Positions 8,058 through 17,177 of a stretch of DNA of 64,000 nucleotides are shown one piece after another (the first letter of the stretch is position 1; each line of letters starts with the position of its first letter). A model generated the notes under the pieces. It was not told where the DNA came from. It saw only the letters and a list, made by a program, of their open reading frames with translations, and searched no databases. The stretch spans positions 186,001 to 250,000 of the forward strand of contig NZ_CACVAO010000001.1 in the NCBI RefSeq assembly GCF_902726645.1, written 5' to 3'. The DNA is from Halobacillus ihumii (GTDB lineage: Bacteria; Bacillota; Bacilli; Bacillales; Halobacillaceae). The translations under genes were made by a program, and so were the position numbers.

Positions 8058-10307
8058 TTAGTCCTGCTGTTTTTTCAGAGCTTCCTGAAGTGACACATTT
8101 TTTAATTTTCGTTTAGAAAAATAGAGCGAAAGCCAATAAGTCCCCATCATGATGACAAATCCAAGACTAGTCATGACCCAGTTCAAATTAACGGGCATTA
8201 AAAAGCCTGTTTGTTCAACGAGAGAACCCATCATCCCTCTAATCGCCATTATCCCAATAGGAATAGCAACGAAATAGAAGATGACCACAAGTGGTGTGTA
8301 CACATTTAAAACAAGTTTCGCTATCTCGTCGTCGTGATAGCCGAGCACCTTAAATAATGAAATCGAAGGGGTGTTTTCCTCTACGATGAGATTCGTCAAT
8401 AAAGTTAAGACAATAACACCGATTAGAACGGCGAAAAACGCCATTATAAAAATAGAATAACGTGTAGGTTTGGACATAGCTTCAAAACTATCAATCACCT
8501 TTTGTTTATTCTCAATTTTATAAATATTGTGAGTGTTAACAGGCTTTTCATTTTGCCAGACAGCAGAATAGGATTCTTCAGGATATCCTAGAAATTCGGC
8601 CATTGCAGCTCTTGATAAGTAGACATTAGTGCCAATATAAATATTGGTTATCCCTGCAATGCTCACTTGAAGTTCCTGATCATTTAAAGAATTCACTAAC
8701 GTAATGCTGTCCCCTGTCGAAACATTTAGAACAGATGCTGCCGGCTCACTAATGATAACGCCTTCTGAGAGACAGCTATTCAACTTTTCCTCATCATTGA
8801 ATAGTTGAACATGTGTAGTTTGTTCTTCCATTCCAAACCCAGTCAGATTAACCTCTTCTCCCTTCACAGAAAGTTCAGAGACCAGAAATGGACTTTTGCT
8901 GCCACTTACCCCATCTGTACGAATTGATTGATAATAGACCGCATAGTCATAAGTCAATATCTTTTTATATGTTGTATCAACCAAATCATCCATGGCCTGG
9001 GCCATAGTAAACCCGAATAAAAGCAAAATTGTGGAAAACATTACACCAAGAAACATGTAAAACACTCTTGCTTTCCTTCTAAACAGAAGTCTTAGACGAA
9101 ATTTATTCACAAACCTCAGACGCTTCAAAAATGGAAGCTTTTCAAACCTGGACTTCTTACCACTGGCTACCCCCTTCGAATGTAATAATGAAAGAGGCGA
9201 AACTTGCAAACTTCTGTTGACCACTGCAAACGTGACTAGTAATAATAACAGAACAGGGATGACAAACCCGATTACTAGAACCATTGGACTCCAGTCAAAT
9301 AAGGTGATTGCCGGCAAGTTAAAATACGTTCCATAAAGGTTGGTAATAGGAATCGAAAGTACTCCGCCTGCCAACAGACCAAGAGTTGAACCTGTAAAAC
9401 TGACGAACATTGCGTAACCTATATAATGAAGACTGAGTTCACGTCTACTGTACCCTAACGCCATCAAAGTCCCAATTTCTTTTCGTTGCATATCAATAAG
9501 ACGCTTCATTAATATAAGAATCATAATAATTGACAATCCCAGAATAAATAACGGAAGTGCGGTAACTGTCGCATGCGCTGCTTCAATTTCAGACTCTACA
9601 AATTGAATGCGAGCATTATCGCTGCTTGGCACAAATTGCAAAAGCGATACATCATTTGTAATAGCCGACCGAAAATGTTCTGGAACTTTTCCATCTTTAG
9701 TTAGTCCTAAAACCTCCGTTTGCAATGCTTCCGAAAAGTGCTGTAAGGTATTCTCAGCTGTGACCCCAACACCAAATTGCTCACGATTACTTAGGATATC
9801 TGTTTGTTGTTCTATCATATAAATGTAATCAGGTAAAAAAACGTATCCAGTAACTGTCGCTTCTTTAGAGCCTATTTTAATTCGATCACCGATTTCAAAT
9901 CCATGTGTGGAAGCATATCCCTCTGCAATCGCAATTTCTCCAGGTTGATCAGGACGTTCCCCTTTAGAATAATAAGGAATGTTAATCTGATCTGTCGCTT
10001 CAAACAGTCTCAGCGTCGATTCTGCTACTTTAAAATCATGGTGTTGTCTTGTTTCCAGGACAACGTCAAATTCTTCTCCCCATTCGTCGATCAGATCATG
10101 TGATAATGACTCACCAGGAACAAAATGAAAGCTCTCCTGGTTATGTTCAGAAGAAAACTGCTTATTTCTATTTTCTAATGTCGATATCGCCATCGACAAC
10201 GAAACATAAAGCATGACAGATAAAAATAATAACAGGATCGCACCACTATACTGCCATTTTCGCTGCTTAAGATTGCGTGGAATCGATTTTCGTAAAATCA
10301 TGCCCAT
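8058..10307 (-). CDS. ABC transporter permease, FtsX/MacB type, two FtsX domains
   Basis: A 749-residue membrane protein with a cytosolic Arg/Lys-rich N terminus (LRKSIPRNLKQRKWQYS), a first span at about 20-42, a large extracellular domain to about 245, three spans between about 250 and 370 (first FtsX domain), a basic linker, another span near 415-435, a second extracellular domain and three C-terminal spans (second FtsX domain, about 620-740). This is the plan of permeases that handle lipids, peptides or antibiotics rather than small nutrients. Its start overlaps the end of the ATPase gene by ten bases, so both are translated together. The substrate cannot be told; no sensor kinase is next to it. 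Confidence 0.87.
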   Translation of the reverse strand: MGMILRKSIPRNLKQRKWQYSGAILLLFLSVMLYVSLSMAISTLENRNKQFSSEHNQESFHFVPGESLSHDLIDEWGEEFDVVLETRQHHDFKVAESTLRLFEATDQINIPYYSKGERPDQPGEIAIAEGYASTHGFEIGDRIKIGSKEATVTGYVFLPDYIYMIEQQTDILSNREQFGVGVTAENTLQHFSEALQTEVLGLTKDGKVPEHFRSAITNDVSLLQFVPSSDNARIQFVESEIEAAHATVTALPLFILGLSIIMILILMKRLIDMQRKEIGTLMALGYSRRELSLHYIGYAMFVSFTGSTLGLLAGGVLSIPITNLYGTYFNLPAITLFDWSPMVLVIGFVIPVLLLLLVTFAVVNRSLQVSPLSLLHSKGVASGKKSRFEKLPFLKRLRFVNKFRLRLLFRRKARVFYMFLGVMFSTILLLFGFTMAQAMDDLVDTTYKKILTYDYAVYYQSIRTDGVSGSKSPFLVSELSVKGEEVNLTGFGMEEQTTHVQLFNDEEKLNSCLSEGVIISEPAASVLNVSTGDSITLVNSLNDQELQVSIAGITNIYIGTNVYLSRAAMAEFLGYPEESYSAVWQNEKPVNTHNIYKIENKQKVIDSFEAMSKPTRYSIFIMAFFAVLIGVIVLTLLTNLIVEENTPSISLFKVLGYHDDEIAKLVLNVYTPLVVIFYFVAIPIGIMAIRGMMGSLVEQTGFLMPVNLNWVMTSLGFVIMMGTYWLSLYFSKRKLKNVSLQEALKKQQD

Positions 10308-11008
10308 GTCACCTTCTCTGGATCAATCGGGTTGTCATTTTCTACCTTCTCAACGATTTCACCGCTCTTCATTTTGATTGTAATATCAGCCATGTCCCCT
10401 ATCCCTTGGTTATGAGTAATAATCAATACAGACGTCCCGAACTGATCGTTGGCTCTTTTAAGTAATTTTAGAATCATTTTACCTGTTTCTTCATCCAATG
10501 CTCCTGTTGGTTCATCACATAACAAAAATTCTGGGTTTTTAATTAAAGCACGGGCAATTGCTACTCGCTGTTGTTCCCCACCGCTGAGCTGATAAGGAAA
10601 CTTATCTTTTTTATCCCACATTCCCACCTCTTCCAGCATTTCTTTAAGCTCAAGCGGATGCTCACTTAACTCTCTCCCCACTTCTACATTTTCTTCAACA
10701 GTCAATGTTGGTATTAAATTATATTGTTGAAAAATAAACCCTGCATACTTTCTGCGAAATTCAGTTAACTGTTTATTCGTTAAGGTTTCAAGCTGCCGTC
10801 CAGCTATTTCAACTTCCCCAGATTGATGGCGGTCAATTCCTCCTATTACGTTCAGTAAAGTCGATTTACCTGAACCAGAAGGCCCCATAATCGTAACAAC
10901 TTTATGATCAGGAATTGTAAAACTAGCGTCCCGAAGAGCTGATATGGTTACTTCTCCACTCTTATATGTTTTATCCACTCCTTGTACACGAATCACCATT
11001 CCATTCAC
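10298..11008 (-). CDS. ABC transporter ATP-binding protein, MacB/LolD family
   Basis: A 236-residue ATPase partner of the adjacent FtsX-type permease. The Walker A motif [12 protein letters not shown] is at about 43-54, the Q-loop at [10 protein letters not shown], the signature [16 protein letters not shown] at about 142-157 and the Walker [12 protein letters not shown] just after. The LDEETG D-loop and ITHNQ switch His are present. These match the MacB/LolD/YvcR clade, which works with FtsX-fold permeases. A GGAGTGAATGG ribosome binding site precedes the ATG. About 250 bases of AT-rich DNA separate it from the divergent ThDP-enzyme gene. Confidence 0.92.
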   Translation of the reverse strand: MNGMVIRVQGVDKTYKSGEVTISALRDASFTIPDHKVVTIMGPSGSGKSTLLNVIGGIDRHQSGEVEIAGRQLETLTNKQLTEFRRKYAGFIFQQYNLIPTLTVEENVEVGRELSEHPLELKEMLEEVGMWDKKDKFPYQLSGGEQQRVAIARALIKNPEFLLCDEPTGALDEETGKMILKLLKRANDQFGTSVLIITHNQGIGDMADITIKMKSGEIVEKVENDNPIDPEKVTWA

Positions 11009-11263
11009 TCCTTTAATTATGAAACATTTAACATTGAATATTTCATTTCTATGTTTATCTTACATGACAAATGCATCCACTACAAATACTTTTTGAAATA
11101 AACTACCTTTTATATTTCATTTTTTGTCTATTAAGCTTTACTAAGCTCGTGTAACTAAAATAAACCTTTTTCTATACCTAGAATCCTTTTAAAAAATTAA
11201 TAAGAAGTAAAGCTTTTACACAAAATAACAAGGAACGAATAATAACGGTAAAGGGTGTATATC

Positions 11264-12895
11264 ATGAAAGTTGCAGAATTACTTGTAAAGTGCCTCGAGA
11301 ATGAAGGTGTAGAATACATTTTCGGGGTCCCTGGAGAAGAAAATATCGATCTTATGGACGCCCTCCTTGGGTCAAAGATCGAGTTTATTGTCACTCGCCA
11401 TGAAACGAGTGCGGCCTTTATGGCAGGGACATACGGAAAGTTAACAGGGAAACCAGGGGTCTGTCTCGCCACACTTGGTCCTGGTGCGACGAACTTATTA
11501 ACCGGTGTAGCCAATGCAAATATGGACCATTGTCCATTGATTGCGATAACAGGGCAAGCTGGCATGAATCGTCAGCACAAGATTTCACATCAATATTACG
11601 ATCTTGTCGATATTTATGAGCCTGTCACGAAGTGGAATGCACAAATTAAAACGGCTGAAATTGTCCCTGAAATAGTGAGAAAAGCCTATCAAGTGGCGGG
11701 CCAGGAAAAACCTGGTGCCACACACATTGATCTGCCTGAGGATATTGCAGGAATGGAAGTAGATGCAGAACCGCTTCTCATTACAGGTCATGCAATTCCT
11801 CAATCCGATGAAAAAGTGATCCAAGAAGCAGCTGCTCTCATTAACGATGCCAAATATCCACTTATCCTTGCTGGTGACGGTATTACACGAGCCCAAGCCA
11901 CAGATCTATTTCGCAAATTTGTGAAAGAAACTCAAATTCCTGTCGTACACTCATTTATGGGAAAAGGATCTCTTTCATGGAAAGAAAATTTAAGCTTGAT
12001 GACCGCAGGGATAAGCGGCAAGGACCATATTACATGTGGGTTTGAACGCTCAGATTTAATTATTTGTATCGGATTTGACATGGCTGAGACGCCACCAAGA
12101 AATTGGAATCCTGATGGAGCTACAAAGATCTTACACATTGATACAGAAGAAGCTGAGATTGATTCATGTTACCCAGTAGCCTTAAATGTCGTGGGAAATA
12201 TTAAGGAAAACATTGAAGAACTCTCAAAAGTTGTGTCCCACAAAGAAAGAGATCTTGATTGGGTTTCCACCATAAGAACTCAAATCTTAGATGAGTTCGA
12301 GCATTATAAGCAGGATGATGGATTTCCCATCAAACCACAAAAAATTATTTCTGACCTTCGTGACGTATTAGGAGATCGAGACATAGCAATTTCGGATGTA
12401 GGAGCACATAAGATGTGGATGGCACGAATGTATCACACAGCTGAACCAAACACTTGCCTCATATCGAATGGCCTGGCCTCCATGGGGGTAGCCGTTCCAG
12501 GTGCAATCGGTGCAAAGATGGCTCTACCTGATAGAAATGTAGTCGCTGTCTGCGGGGACGGTGCTTTTCAAATGACCGGAGCAGAATTAGAGACAGCGGT
12601 CCGACTTAATCTCCCTATCGTCATTTTGTTGTGGAGGGATGACGGCTATGGACTGATCGAATGGCATCAAATGAAGAAGTTCGAGCGCGCTTCCCATATT
12701 AGCTTCGGCAATCCTGATTTTGTCCAGCTTGCAAAATCGTACGGATTTGAAGCGATGAAGATTGAGAAAACAAAAGAATTGAAACCAACTTTGGAACAAG
12801 CTATAGCCATGAACAAGCCAGTGTTGATTGATTGTCCCGTGGATTATAGTGAAAACATGAAACTGACTGAGAAACTGAAAAACATTAACTGCTGA
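11264..12895 (+). CDS. ThDP-dependent enzyme of the acetolactate synthase family
   Basis: A 543-residue enzyme with the three-domain layout of thiamin-diphosphate decarboxylases/synthases. The catalytic Glu is in TRHETSAAFMAGTYG (about residue 48), and the ThDP-Mg motif runs from CGDGAFQMTGAELETA through LLWRDDGYGLIEWHQ. The WRDDGYG pattern recalls catabolic, FAD-independent acetolactate synthase (AlsS) rather than biosynthetic IlvB, and no small subunit is nearby. Its partner, 12 bases downstream, is an aldehyde dehydrogenase rather than acetolactate decarboxylase, so the real reaction may be decarboxylation of a 2-oxo acid to an aldehyde. ATG 11264 is preferred over an in-frame GTG at 11255 because AAAGGGTG lies just upstream and overlaps that GTG. 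Confidence 0.8.
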   Translation: MKVAELLVKCLENEGVEYIFGVPGEENIDLMDALLGSKIEFIVTRHETSAAFMAGTYGKLTGKPGVCLATLGPGATNLLTGVANANMDHCPLIAITGQAGMNRQHKISHQYYDLVDIYEPVTKWNAQIKTAEIVPEIVRKAYQVAGQEKPGATHIDLPEDIAGMEVDAEPLLITGHAIPQSDEKVIQEAAALINDAKYPLILAGDGITRAQATDLFRKFVKETQIPVVHSFMGKGSLSWKENLSLMTAGISGKDHITCGFERSDLIICIGFDMAETPPRNWNPDGATKILHIDTEEAEIDSCYPVALNVVGNIKENIEELSKVVSHKERDLDWVSTIRTQILDEFEHYKQDDGFPIKPQKIISDLRDVLGDRDIAISDVGAHKMWMARMYHTAEPNTCLISNGLASMGVAVPGAIGAKMALPDRNVVAVCGDGAFQMTGAELETAVRLNLPIVILLWRDDGYGLIEWHQMKKFERASHISFGNPDFVQLAKSYGFEAMKIEKTKELKPTLEQAIAMNKPVLIDCPVDYSENMKLTEKLKNINC

Positions 12896-12907
12896 AGAGG
12901 TGATCCC

Positions 12908-14350
12908 ATGAAAATTGGTTCCATTATAAACGGCCAAGAATTCAAAGAAGAACATCGTGAAACATTATCTGTCTTCAATCCTTATAATCAAGAAAAAGTA
13001 GCTGAAATTTCCTTGGCAGGAGTCGAAGATGTGAATAAGGCAATCGATCAAGGCTTTAAAACCTTTCATAGCACAATGAAGACGATGCCTGCCTATAAAA
13101 GGTCGAATATATTACTCAAGACCGCAAACCTGCTTGAAGACAGAAAAGAATCCTTCGCCGAAATCATAGCTAGGGAAGCAGGCAAGCCGCTGAAATACAG
13201 TCGTGGTGAAGTGGATCGTGCTGTACAAGTGCTTCGTTTTGCTTCAGAAAAAGCGAAACATATTTATAGTGAAGTGATTCCTATGGACGCAGCTGTTGGA
13301 GGAGAAAATCGTTTAGGATTTACCAAACGGGCTCCCCTTGGAGTTGTCTCAGCGATTACTCCGTTTAACTTCCCGCTTAACCTGTCCCTTCACAAACTGG
13401 CACCTGCTATAGCTGCAGGTAACGTAGTGATATTTAAGCCAGCTGAGAAAACACCTGTTTCAGCTTATATGCTTGTCCAATTGTTCCATGAGGCCGGCCT
13501 TCCGACAGGAGCGTTGAACCTTATTATGGGCAAAGGTGAAGTTGTCGGCGACGCCCTTGTACAACATGACAAAGTTCAGAAAGTTACTTTTACCGGGAGC
13601 CTGCCTGTAGGGAAGAATATACGAAAAAAGGCCGGGTTTAAAAAAGTTACCTTGGAACTTGGCTCCAATTCCCCAAACATTCTTTTTGATGACGCTGATA
13701 TGGAGCAGGTGGTTGAAGACCTGGTAAAAGGGGCATTTGCTTTTTCCGGTCAAGTTTGTATATCAGCCCAGCGAATCTATGTTCACCATTCCCTTTATGA
13801 TTCATTCCTAAAGGAATATGTTAAGCAAACAGAAGCACTGACGGTAGGTGATCCGCTAAATGAAAATACTGATTTTGGGCCTATGATCAATAAGGAAGCT
13901 GCAGAAAGAGCCAAAACATGGATCGATGATGCTGTCTCGAATGGAGCAAGGATTGCAACAGGCGGGGAACTTAAAGAAACGATGTTGTCACCTACTATCA
14001 TGACTGACGTAAAAAGCGATATGAAAATTATTGCTGATGAAGTTTTTGCCCCCATAGTTTCAGTCATTCCATTTGAAACAGAAGAAGAAGTCGTTAAGCA
14101 TTCAAATGATTCCGTTTACGGCTTGCAGGCGGGCGTATTCACAAAGGATATTAATCGTGCCCTCCGTGTTGCGGATAAACTTGAGATGGGCGGTGTGTGG
14201 ATTAATGAAATTTCAACGTACCGCCAGGACAATCACCCATACGGTGGCGTGAAACAAAGTGGTATTGGACGTGAAGGCGTCAAATATGCCATAGAGGATA
14301 TGACAGAACTAAAATTCATTGGCATTAACTTGAATGAAAAAAGACTATGA
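12908..14350 (+). CDS. NAD(P)-dependent aldehyde dehydrogenase
   Basis: A 480-residue aldehyde dehydrogenase. Cofactor-binding ITPFNFPLNLSLHK (about 151-164) and FKPAEKTP are followed by FTGSLPVG, the catalytic general base Glu in TLELGSNSPNI, and the nucleophile Cys in SGQVCISAQR (about residue 283). The C-terminal YGGVKQSGIGREG motif is standard. It resembles the group of semialdehyde/lactaldehyde-type dehydrogenases; the substrate is unknown. A GAAGAGGTGATCCC ribosome binding site and a 12-base gap after the ThDP-enzyme gene mark one operon, suggesting that an aldehyde made by the first enzyme is oxidised here. Confidence 0.85.
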   Translation: MKIGSIINGQEFKEEHRETLSVFNPYNQEKVAEISLAGVEDVNKAIDQGFKTFHSTMKTMPAYKRSNILLKTANLLEDRKESFAEIIAREAGKPLKYSRGEVDRAVQVLRFASEKAKHIYSEVIPMDAAVGGENRLGFTKRAPLGVVSAITPFNFPLNLSLHKLAPAIAAGNVVIFKPAEKTPVSAYMLVQLFHEAGLPTGALNLIMGKGEVVGDALVQHDKVQKVTFTGSLPVGKNIRKKAGFKKVTLELGSNSPNILFDDADMEQVVEDLVKGAFAFSGQVCISAQRIYVHHSLYDSFLKEYVKQTEALTVGDPLNENTDFGPMINKEAAERAKTWIDDAVSNGARIATGGELKETMLSPTIMTDVKSDMKIIADEVFAPIVSVIPFETEEEVVKHSNDSVYGLQAGVFTKDINRALRVADKLEMGGVWINEISTYRQDNHPYGGVKQSGIGREGVKYAIEDMTELKFIGINLNEKRL

Positions 14351-14373
14351 CAACAACGTCATAGTCTTTTTCG
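14338..14373 (+). terminator. Terminator of the ThDP-enzyme/aldehyde dehydrogenase operon
   Basis: 13-base perfect arms at 14339-14351 and 14358-14370 (AAAAGACTATGAC and complement), six-base loop, ending in TTTTTCG. The left arm includes the stop codon. The A-run on the left lets it also serve the convergent glutamate dehydrogenase gene. Confidence 0.85.
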
Positions 14374-14377
14374 TTAC

Positions 14378-15712
14378 TCATTTCATGTCATTGTGGTTGG
14401 CTTCCATATCAGAGTCTTTAATCCATCCCCGTGCCTCCATCGCCTTAACGAGGTGATTAATCCCCACCATATAAGCCGCATCCCTCATACGGCATTTTTT
14501 ATCATTTTTCATTTCCAGTACTTTCTCAAAACCAAACAGCATATGTTCCTCCAGCTTTTGGTTCACTTCTTTCTCTTTCCAATAATAGTTCATCGTATTC
14601 TGAACCCATTCAAAATACGATACCGTAACACCGCCGGCATTACAAAGAATATCAGGAATCACGAATACTCCTTTTTCTTCAAGAATCTTATCTCCATCAG
14701 GAGTCGTTGGACCATTGGCCGCTTCGGCTAGGATTCTCGCTTGTATATTCTCGGCTGTTTCCTTCGTAACTTGATTTTCAATAGCTGCAGGAATAAGGAT
14801 ATCTACAGGAAGCCCGAACATTTTTTCATTCGTGATCGACTCTGCATCAGAAAAATCTGAAGCGTAGTTTTTACCACCTTTTACAAATTCAAGCAATGAC
14901 GGAATATCAATTCCCTCTTCGTTGTATATTCCTCCACGGGCATCTGTAATGGCTACAATCTTTACCCCTAGTTGATGCAAAAACTTAGCGGTCATACTTC
15001 CTACATTACCGAAACCTTGGAGAGCAGCTGTAGATTTACTTAATTCCAGATCTAATACTTTAGCAGCTTCACGAATTGTAAAAACAACACCTCTTCCTGT
15101 AGCTTCCAATCGTCCTAGAGAACCACCGAGAACTACCGGTTTACCAGTAATCATCCCAGGAATGTTATAGCCGCGCAGCTGATCAAATTCATCAATCATC
15201 CACCCCATAACTTCAGGACTTGTATTAACATCAGGAGCAGGTATATCCTTTTGCGGCCCAATGATCGGTGTAATTTTTCGAATGTAGGTACGGCTTAGTG
15301 TTTCGAGTTCCTGTACGGAAAGTTTTTCGGGGTCGACAATAACCCCTCCCTTTCCGCCGCCAAATGGAATATCCACGATCGCCGTTTTTAAAGACATCCA
15401 GATCGAAAGGGCTTTTACCTCATCCACGTTAACATTTGGATGGAACCTGATTCCACCCTTCGTAGGCCCTAGTATATCAATGTGTTGGGAGCGAAAACCT
15501 GTGAAGTTTTGAATCGTTCCGTCATCCATTCGAATCGGAAGTGATACTTCCAGAACTCTCAAGGGCTTTTTCAGTACATGATAAACATTTTCGTCTAACC
15601 CAAGCTCTTTTACAGATTCCCGAATTAATCCTTTCACAATATCATACGGATTGTGATCATGTGTGGTAATATCTGATTCAGCTTTATCTTGATTCTGCTT
15701 TTCTTCTTCCAT
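14378..15712 (-). CDS. gudB: NAD-type glutamate dehydrogenase (GudB/RocG)
   Basis: Catabolic hexameric glutamate dehydrogenase converting glutamate to 2-oxoglutarate and ammonia. At about 444 residues it is some 20 longer than usual because of an acidic, Gln-rich N-terminal extension (EEEKQNQDKAESD). The substrate site is seen in GPTKGGIRFHP and FGGGKGGVIVDP (catalytic Lys), with DVNTSPEVMGWM and the Rossmann motif LQGFGNVGS (about 240). C-terminal ILCNAGGVTVSYFEWVQN is conserved. The ATG at 15712 is chosen, with GAGGTGAT upstream; a TTG six bases earlier overlaps that site. It is monocistronic. Confidence 0.92.
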   Translation of the reverse strand: MEEEKQNQDKAESDITTHDHNPYDIVKGLIRESVKELGLDENVYHVLKKPLRVLEVSLPIRMDDGTIQNFTGFRSQHIDILGPTKGGIRFHPNVNVDEVKALSIWMSLKTAIVDIPFGGGKGGVIVDPEKLSVQELETLSRTYIRKITPIIGPQKDIPAPDVNTSPEVMGWMIDEFDQLRGYNIPGMITGKPVVLGGSLGRLEATGRGVVFTIREAAKVLDLELSKSTAALQGFGNVGSMTAKFLHQLGVKIVAITDARGGIYNEEGIDIPSLLEFVKGGKNYASDFSDAESITNEKMFGLPVDILIPAAIENQVTKETAENIQARILAEAANGPTTPDGDKILEEKGVFVIPDILCNAGGVTVSYFEWVQNTMNYYWKEKEVNQKLEEHMLFGFEKVLEMKNDKKCRMRDAAYMVGINHLVKAMEARGWIKDSDMEANHNDMK

Positions 15713-15780
15713 GTCCAATCACCTCTAGTCTATGATCTCTCTTTCTAAAATTCCAATAAGTTCATCTTTTTATACCAAAA

Positions 15781-15815
15781 CAAGAAAGGAAGGAAAGAAG
15801 GAAAGAAGGAAAGCA
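15781..15815. repeat. AAGG/AAAGG purine microsatellite
   Basis: A short run of (A)AAGG units (AAGAAAGGAAGGAAAGAAGG and continuing to 15814), all-purine on the plus strand. It lies between the 5' end of the glutamate dehydrogenase gene and the 3' end of the polymerase IV gene. No coding role. Confidence 0.7.
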
Positions 15816-15838
15816 AATCAATGGCGTGTATCTTCAGG

Positions 15839-17086
15839 TTATTTATTTTTAAAGTCATCTAAAAAGTCTTTCTGAAAACTGGTCGTCACTCTGGCATCTG
15901 ATGGATTTTTCAATTTTTGAAAAGGATTATGCCCGTACTTTTCTGTTAGTGTATCAATCACTTGATACAGCTTTTCCTTACCCGCATGCTGCTGATAGCT
16001 AAATAAGTCGAGTTGCTGGGTAACCTCAGCTTGCTCCACTAAATCTTGGGCTGTGATACCAAGTAGTCTGATAGGCTGTTGGTTCCAATGCTCATCAAAT
16101 TGGTGAAAAGCTGCTTGAAAAAGTTCGTCTGCCGTTTCTATAAAGTCAGGAAGCTGGCGGCTTCTTGTTATCGTTTTACGATCGTGATAGCGGATCATCA
16201 GTTGCACATTTCGAGCCAGCACACTCTTTTTCTTCATTCGTGCCTCTACCTTTGCTGCCAGCCTTCTCAGAACTTGTCGCACTTCAACTTCGTCCGTTGT
16301 GTCGTGAGGCAATGTAGTTGAAGTGCCAATACTTTTAAACTCATGAACTGCTTCCGGGTCTACTGGGCGATTGTCAATCCCATTCGCTCTATTCTGTAAC
16401 CGCTCTCCATTAATTCCAAGCACACTTTTCAGTTCGATTACTTGATGATTGGCAAGATCACCAATTGTCTCCACTTTCATTTTTCTAAGTTTGCCTGCCG
16501 TTTTCTCTCCAACTCCGTACATCTCTTCAATTGGCAGCGTCCAAAGCTTATTAGGAAGGTCTCTCTTACGTAAAATGGTGATCCCCATAGGTTTTTTCAT
16601 ATCTGAAGCCATCTTAGCTAAGAACTTATTGGGCGCAATTCCGATACTGCAAGGTAAATCAAGCTCATTCTTTATCCTTGATTGAATTCGATTCGCAATT
16701 TCAGGCGGTGACCCCTGTTCATGACAAGCCGTAATATCCATATAACCCTCATCAATGGAGACAGGCTGAATCATGTCCGTCACTTCGGCAAGAATCTTAA
16801 ACATTTCCTTAGAAGCTGCTCGATACCTTTCAAATGTAGGAGACATCACGATTAAGTCTTTGCAAAGCCGTCTTGCTTCCCCTACTGGCATGGTCGTTTT
16901 TACACCGTATTTCCTGGCTTCATAACTGCTTGTAACGACTATGCCGCGACGCTCTTCAGGATTCCCGGCAATCGCCAGCGGCTTACCTTTTAGGGAAGGG
17001 TCAAAAGCCATTTCAACCGATGCATAAAAACTATTCATATCGACATGAAAAATAACCCGGCCATTTTTAGGGTACCACTTTGACAT
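15839..17086 (-). CDS. dinB: DNA polymerase IV (Y-family, PolY1/YqjH type)
   Basis: A 415-residue error-prone translesion polymerase. Palm motifs carrying the catalytic acids are VIFHVDMNSFYASVE (about 11-25) and SIDEGYMDIT (about 108-117), with the steric-gate aromatic in NSFYASVE. Two helix-hairpin-helix elements follow (EEMYGVGEKTAGKLRKM), then the little-finger domain. Near the C terminus QLDLFSY is a good sliding-clamp binding motif. A palindromic GAAC-N4-GTTC box lies between a TATACT -10-like element and the start codon, indicating LexA control. GAAGGATTTTT precedes the ATG. The position next to yqjE matches B. subtilis yqjH. Confidence 0.94.
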   Translation of the reverse strand: MSKWYPKNGRVIFHVDMNSFYASVEMAFDPSLKGKPLAIAGNPEERRGIVVTSSYEARKYGVKTTMPVGEARRLCKDLIVMSPTFERYRAASKEMFKILAEVTDMIQPVSIDEGYMDITACHEQGSPPEIANRIQSRIKNELDLPCSIGIAPNKFLAKMASDMKKPMGITILRKRDLPNKLWTLPIEEMYGVGEKTAGKLRKMKVETIGDLANHQVIELKSVLGINGERLQNRANGIDNRPVDPEAVHEFKSIGTSTTLPHDTTDEVEVRQVLRRLAAKVEARMKKKSVLARNVQLMIRYHDRKTITRSRQLPDFIETADELFQAAFHQFDEHWNQQPIRLLGITAQDLVEQAEVTQQLDLFSYQQHAGKEKLYQVIDTLTEKYGHNPFQKLKNPSDARVTTSFQKDFLDDFKNK

Positions 17087-17104
17087 AAAAATCCTTCCTT
17101 TTTC

Positions 17105-17116
17105 GAACGGTTGTTC
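17105..17116 (-). promoter_or_regulatory. LexA/DinR-type SOS box upstream of dinB
   Basis: GAACGGTTGTTC on the plus strand (GAACAACCGTTC on the gene strand) fits the Gram-positive LexA consensus CGAAC-N4-GTTCG except for the last flanking base. It lies 19 bases before the ATG and just after a TATACT (17122-17127) -10-like hexamer, so bound LexA would block transcription. Confidence 0.75.
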
Positions 17117-17136
17117 TTATAGTATACCATAACAAA

Positions 17137-17163
17137 AGACAGCCATGGTTTACATGGCTGTCT
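17137..17163 (-). terminator. Terminator after the yqjE-like peptidase gene
   Basis: Arms AGACAGCCATG and CATGGCTGTCT with a five-base loop, followed on the minus strand by TTTTG. It ends the transcript of the peptidase gene before the dinB promoter. Confidence 0.8.
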
Positions 17164-17177
17164 GACTTCCTGACATT

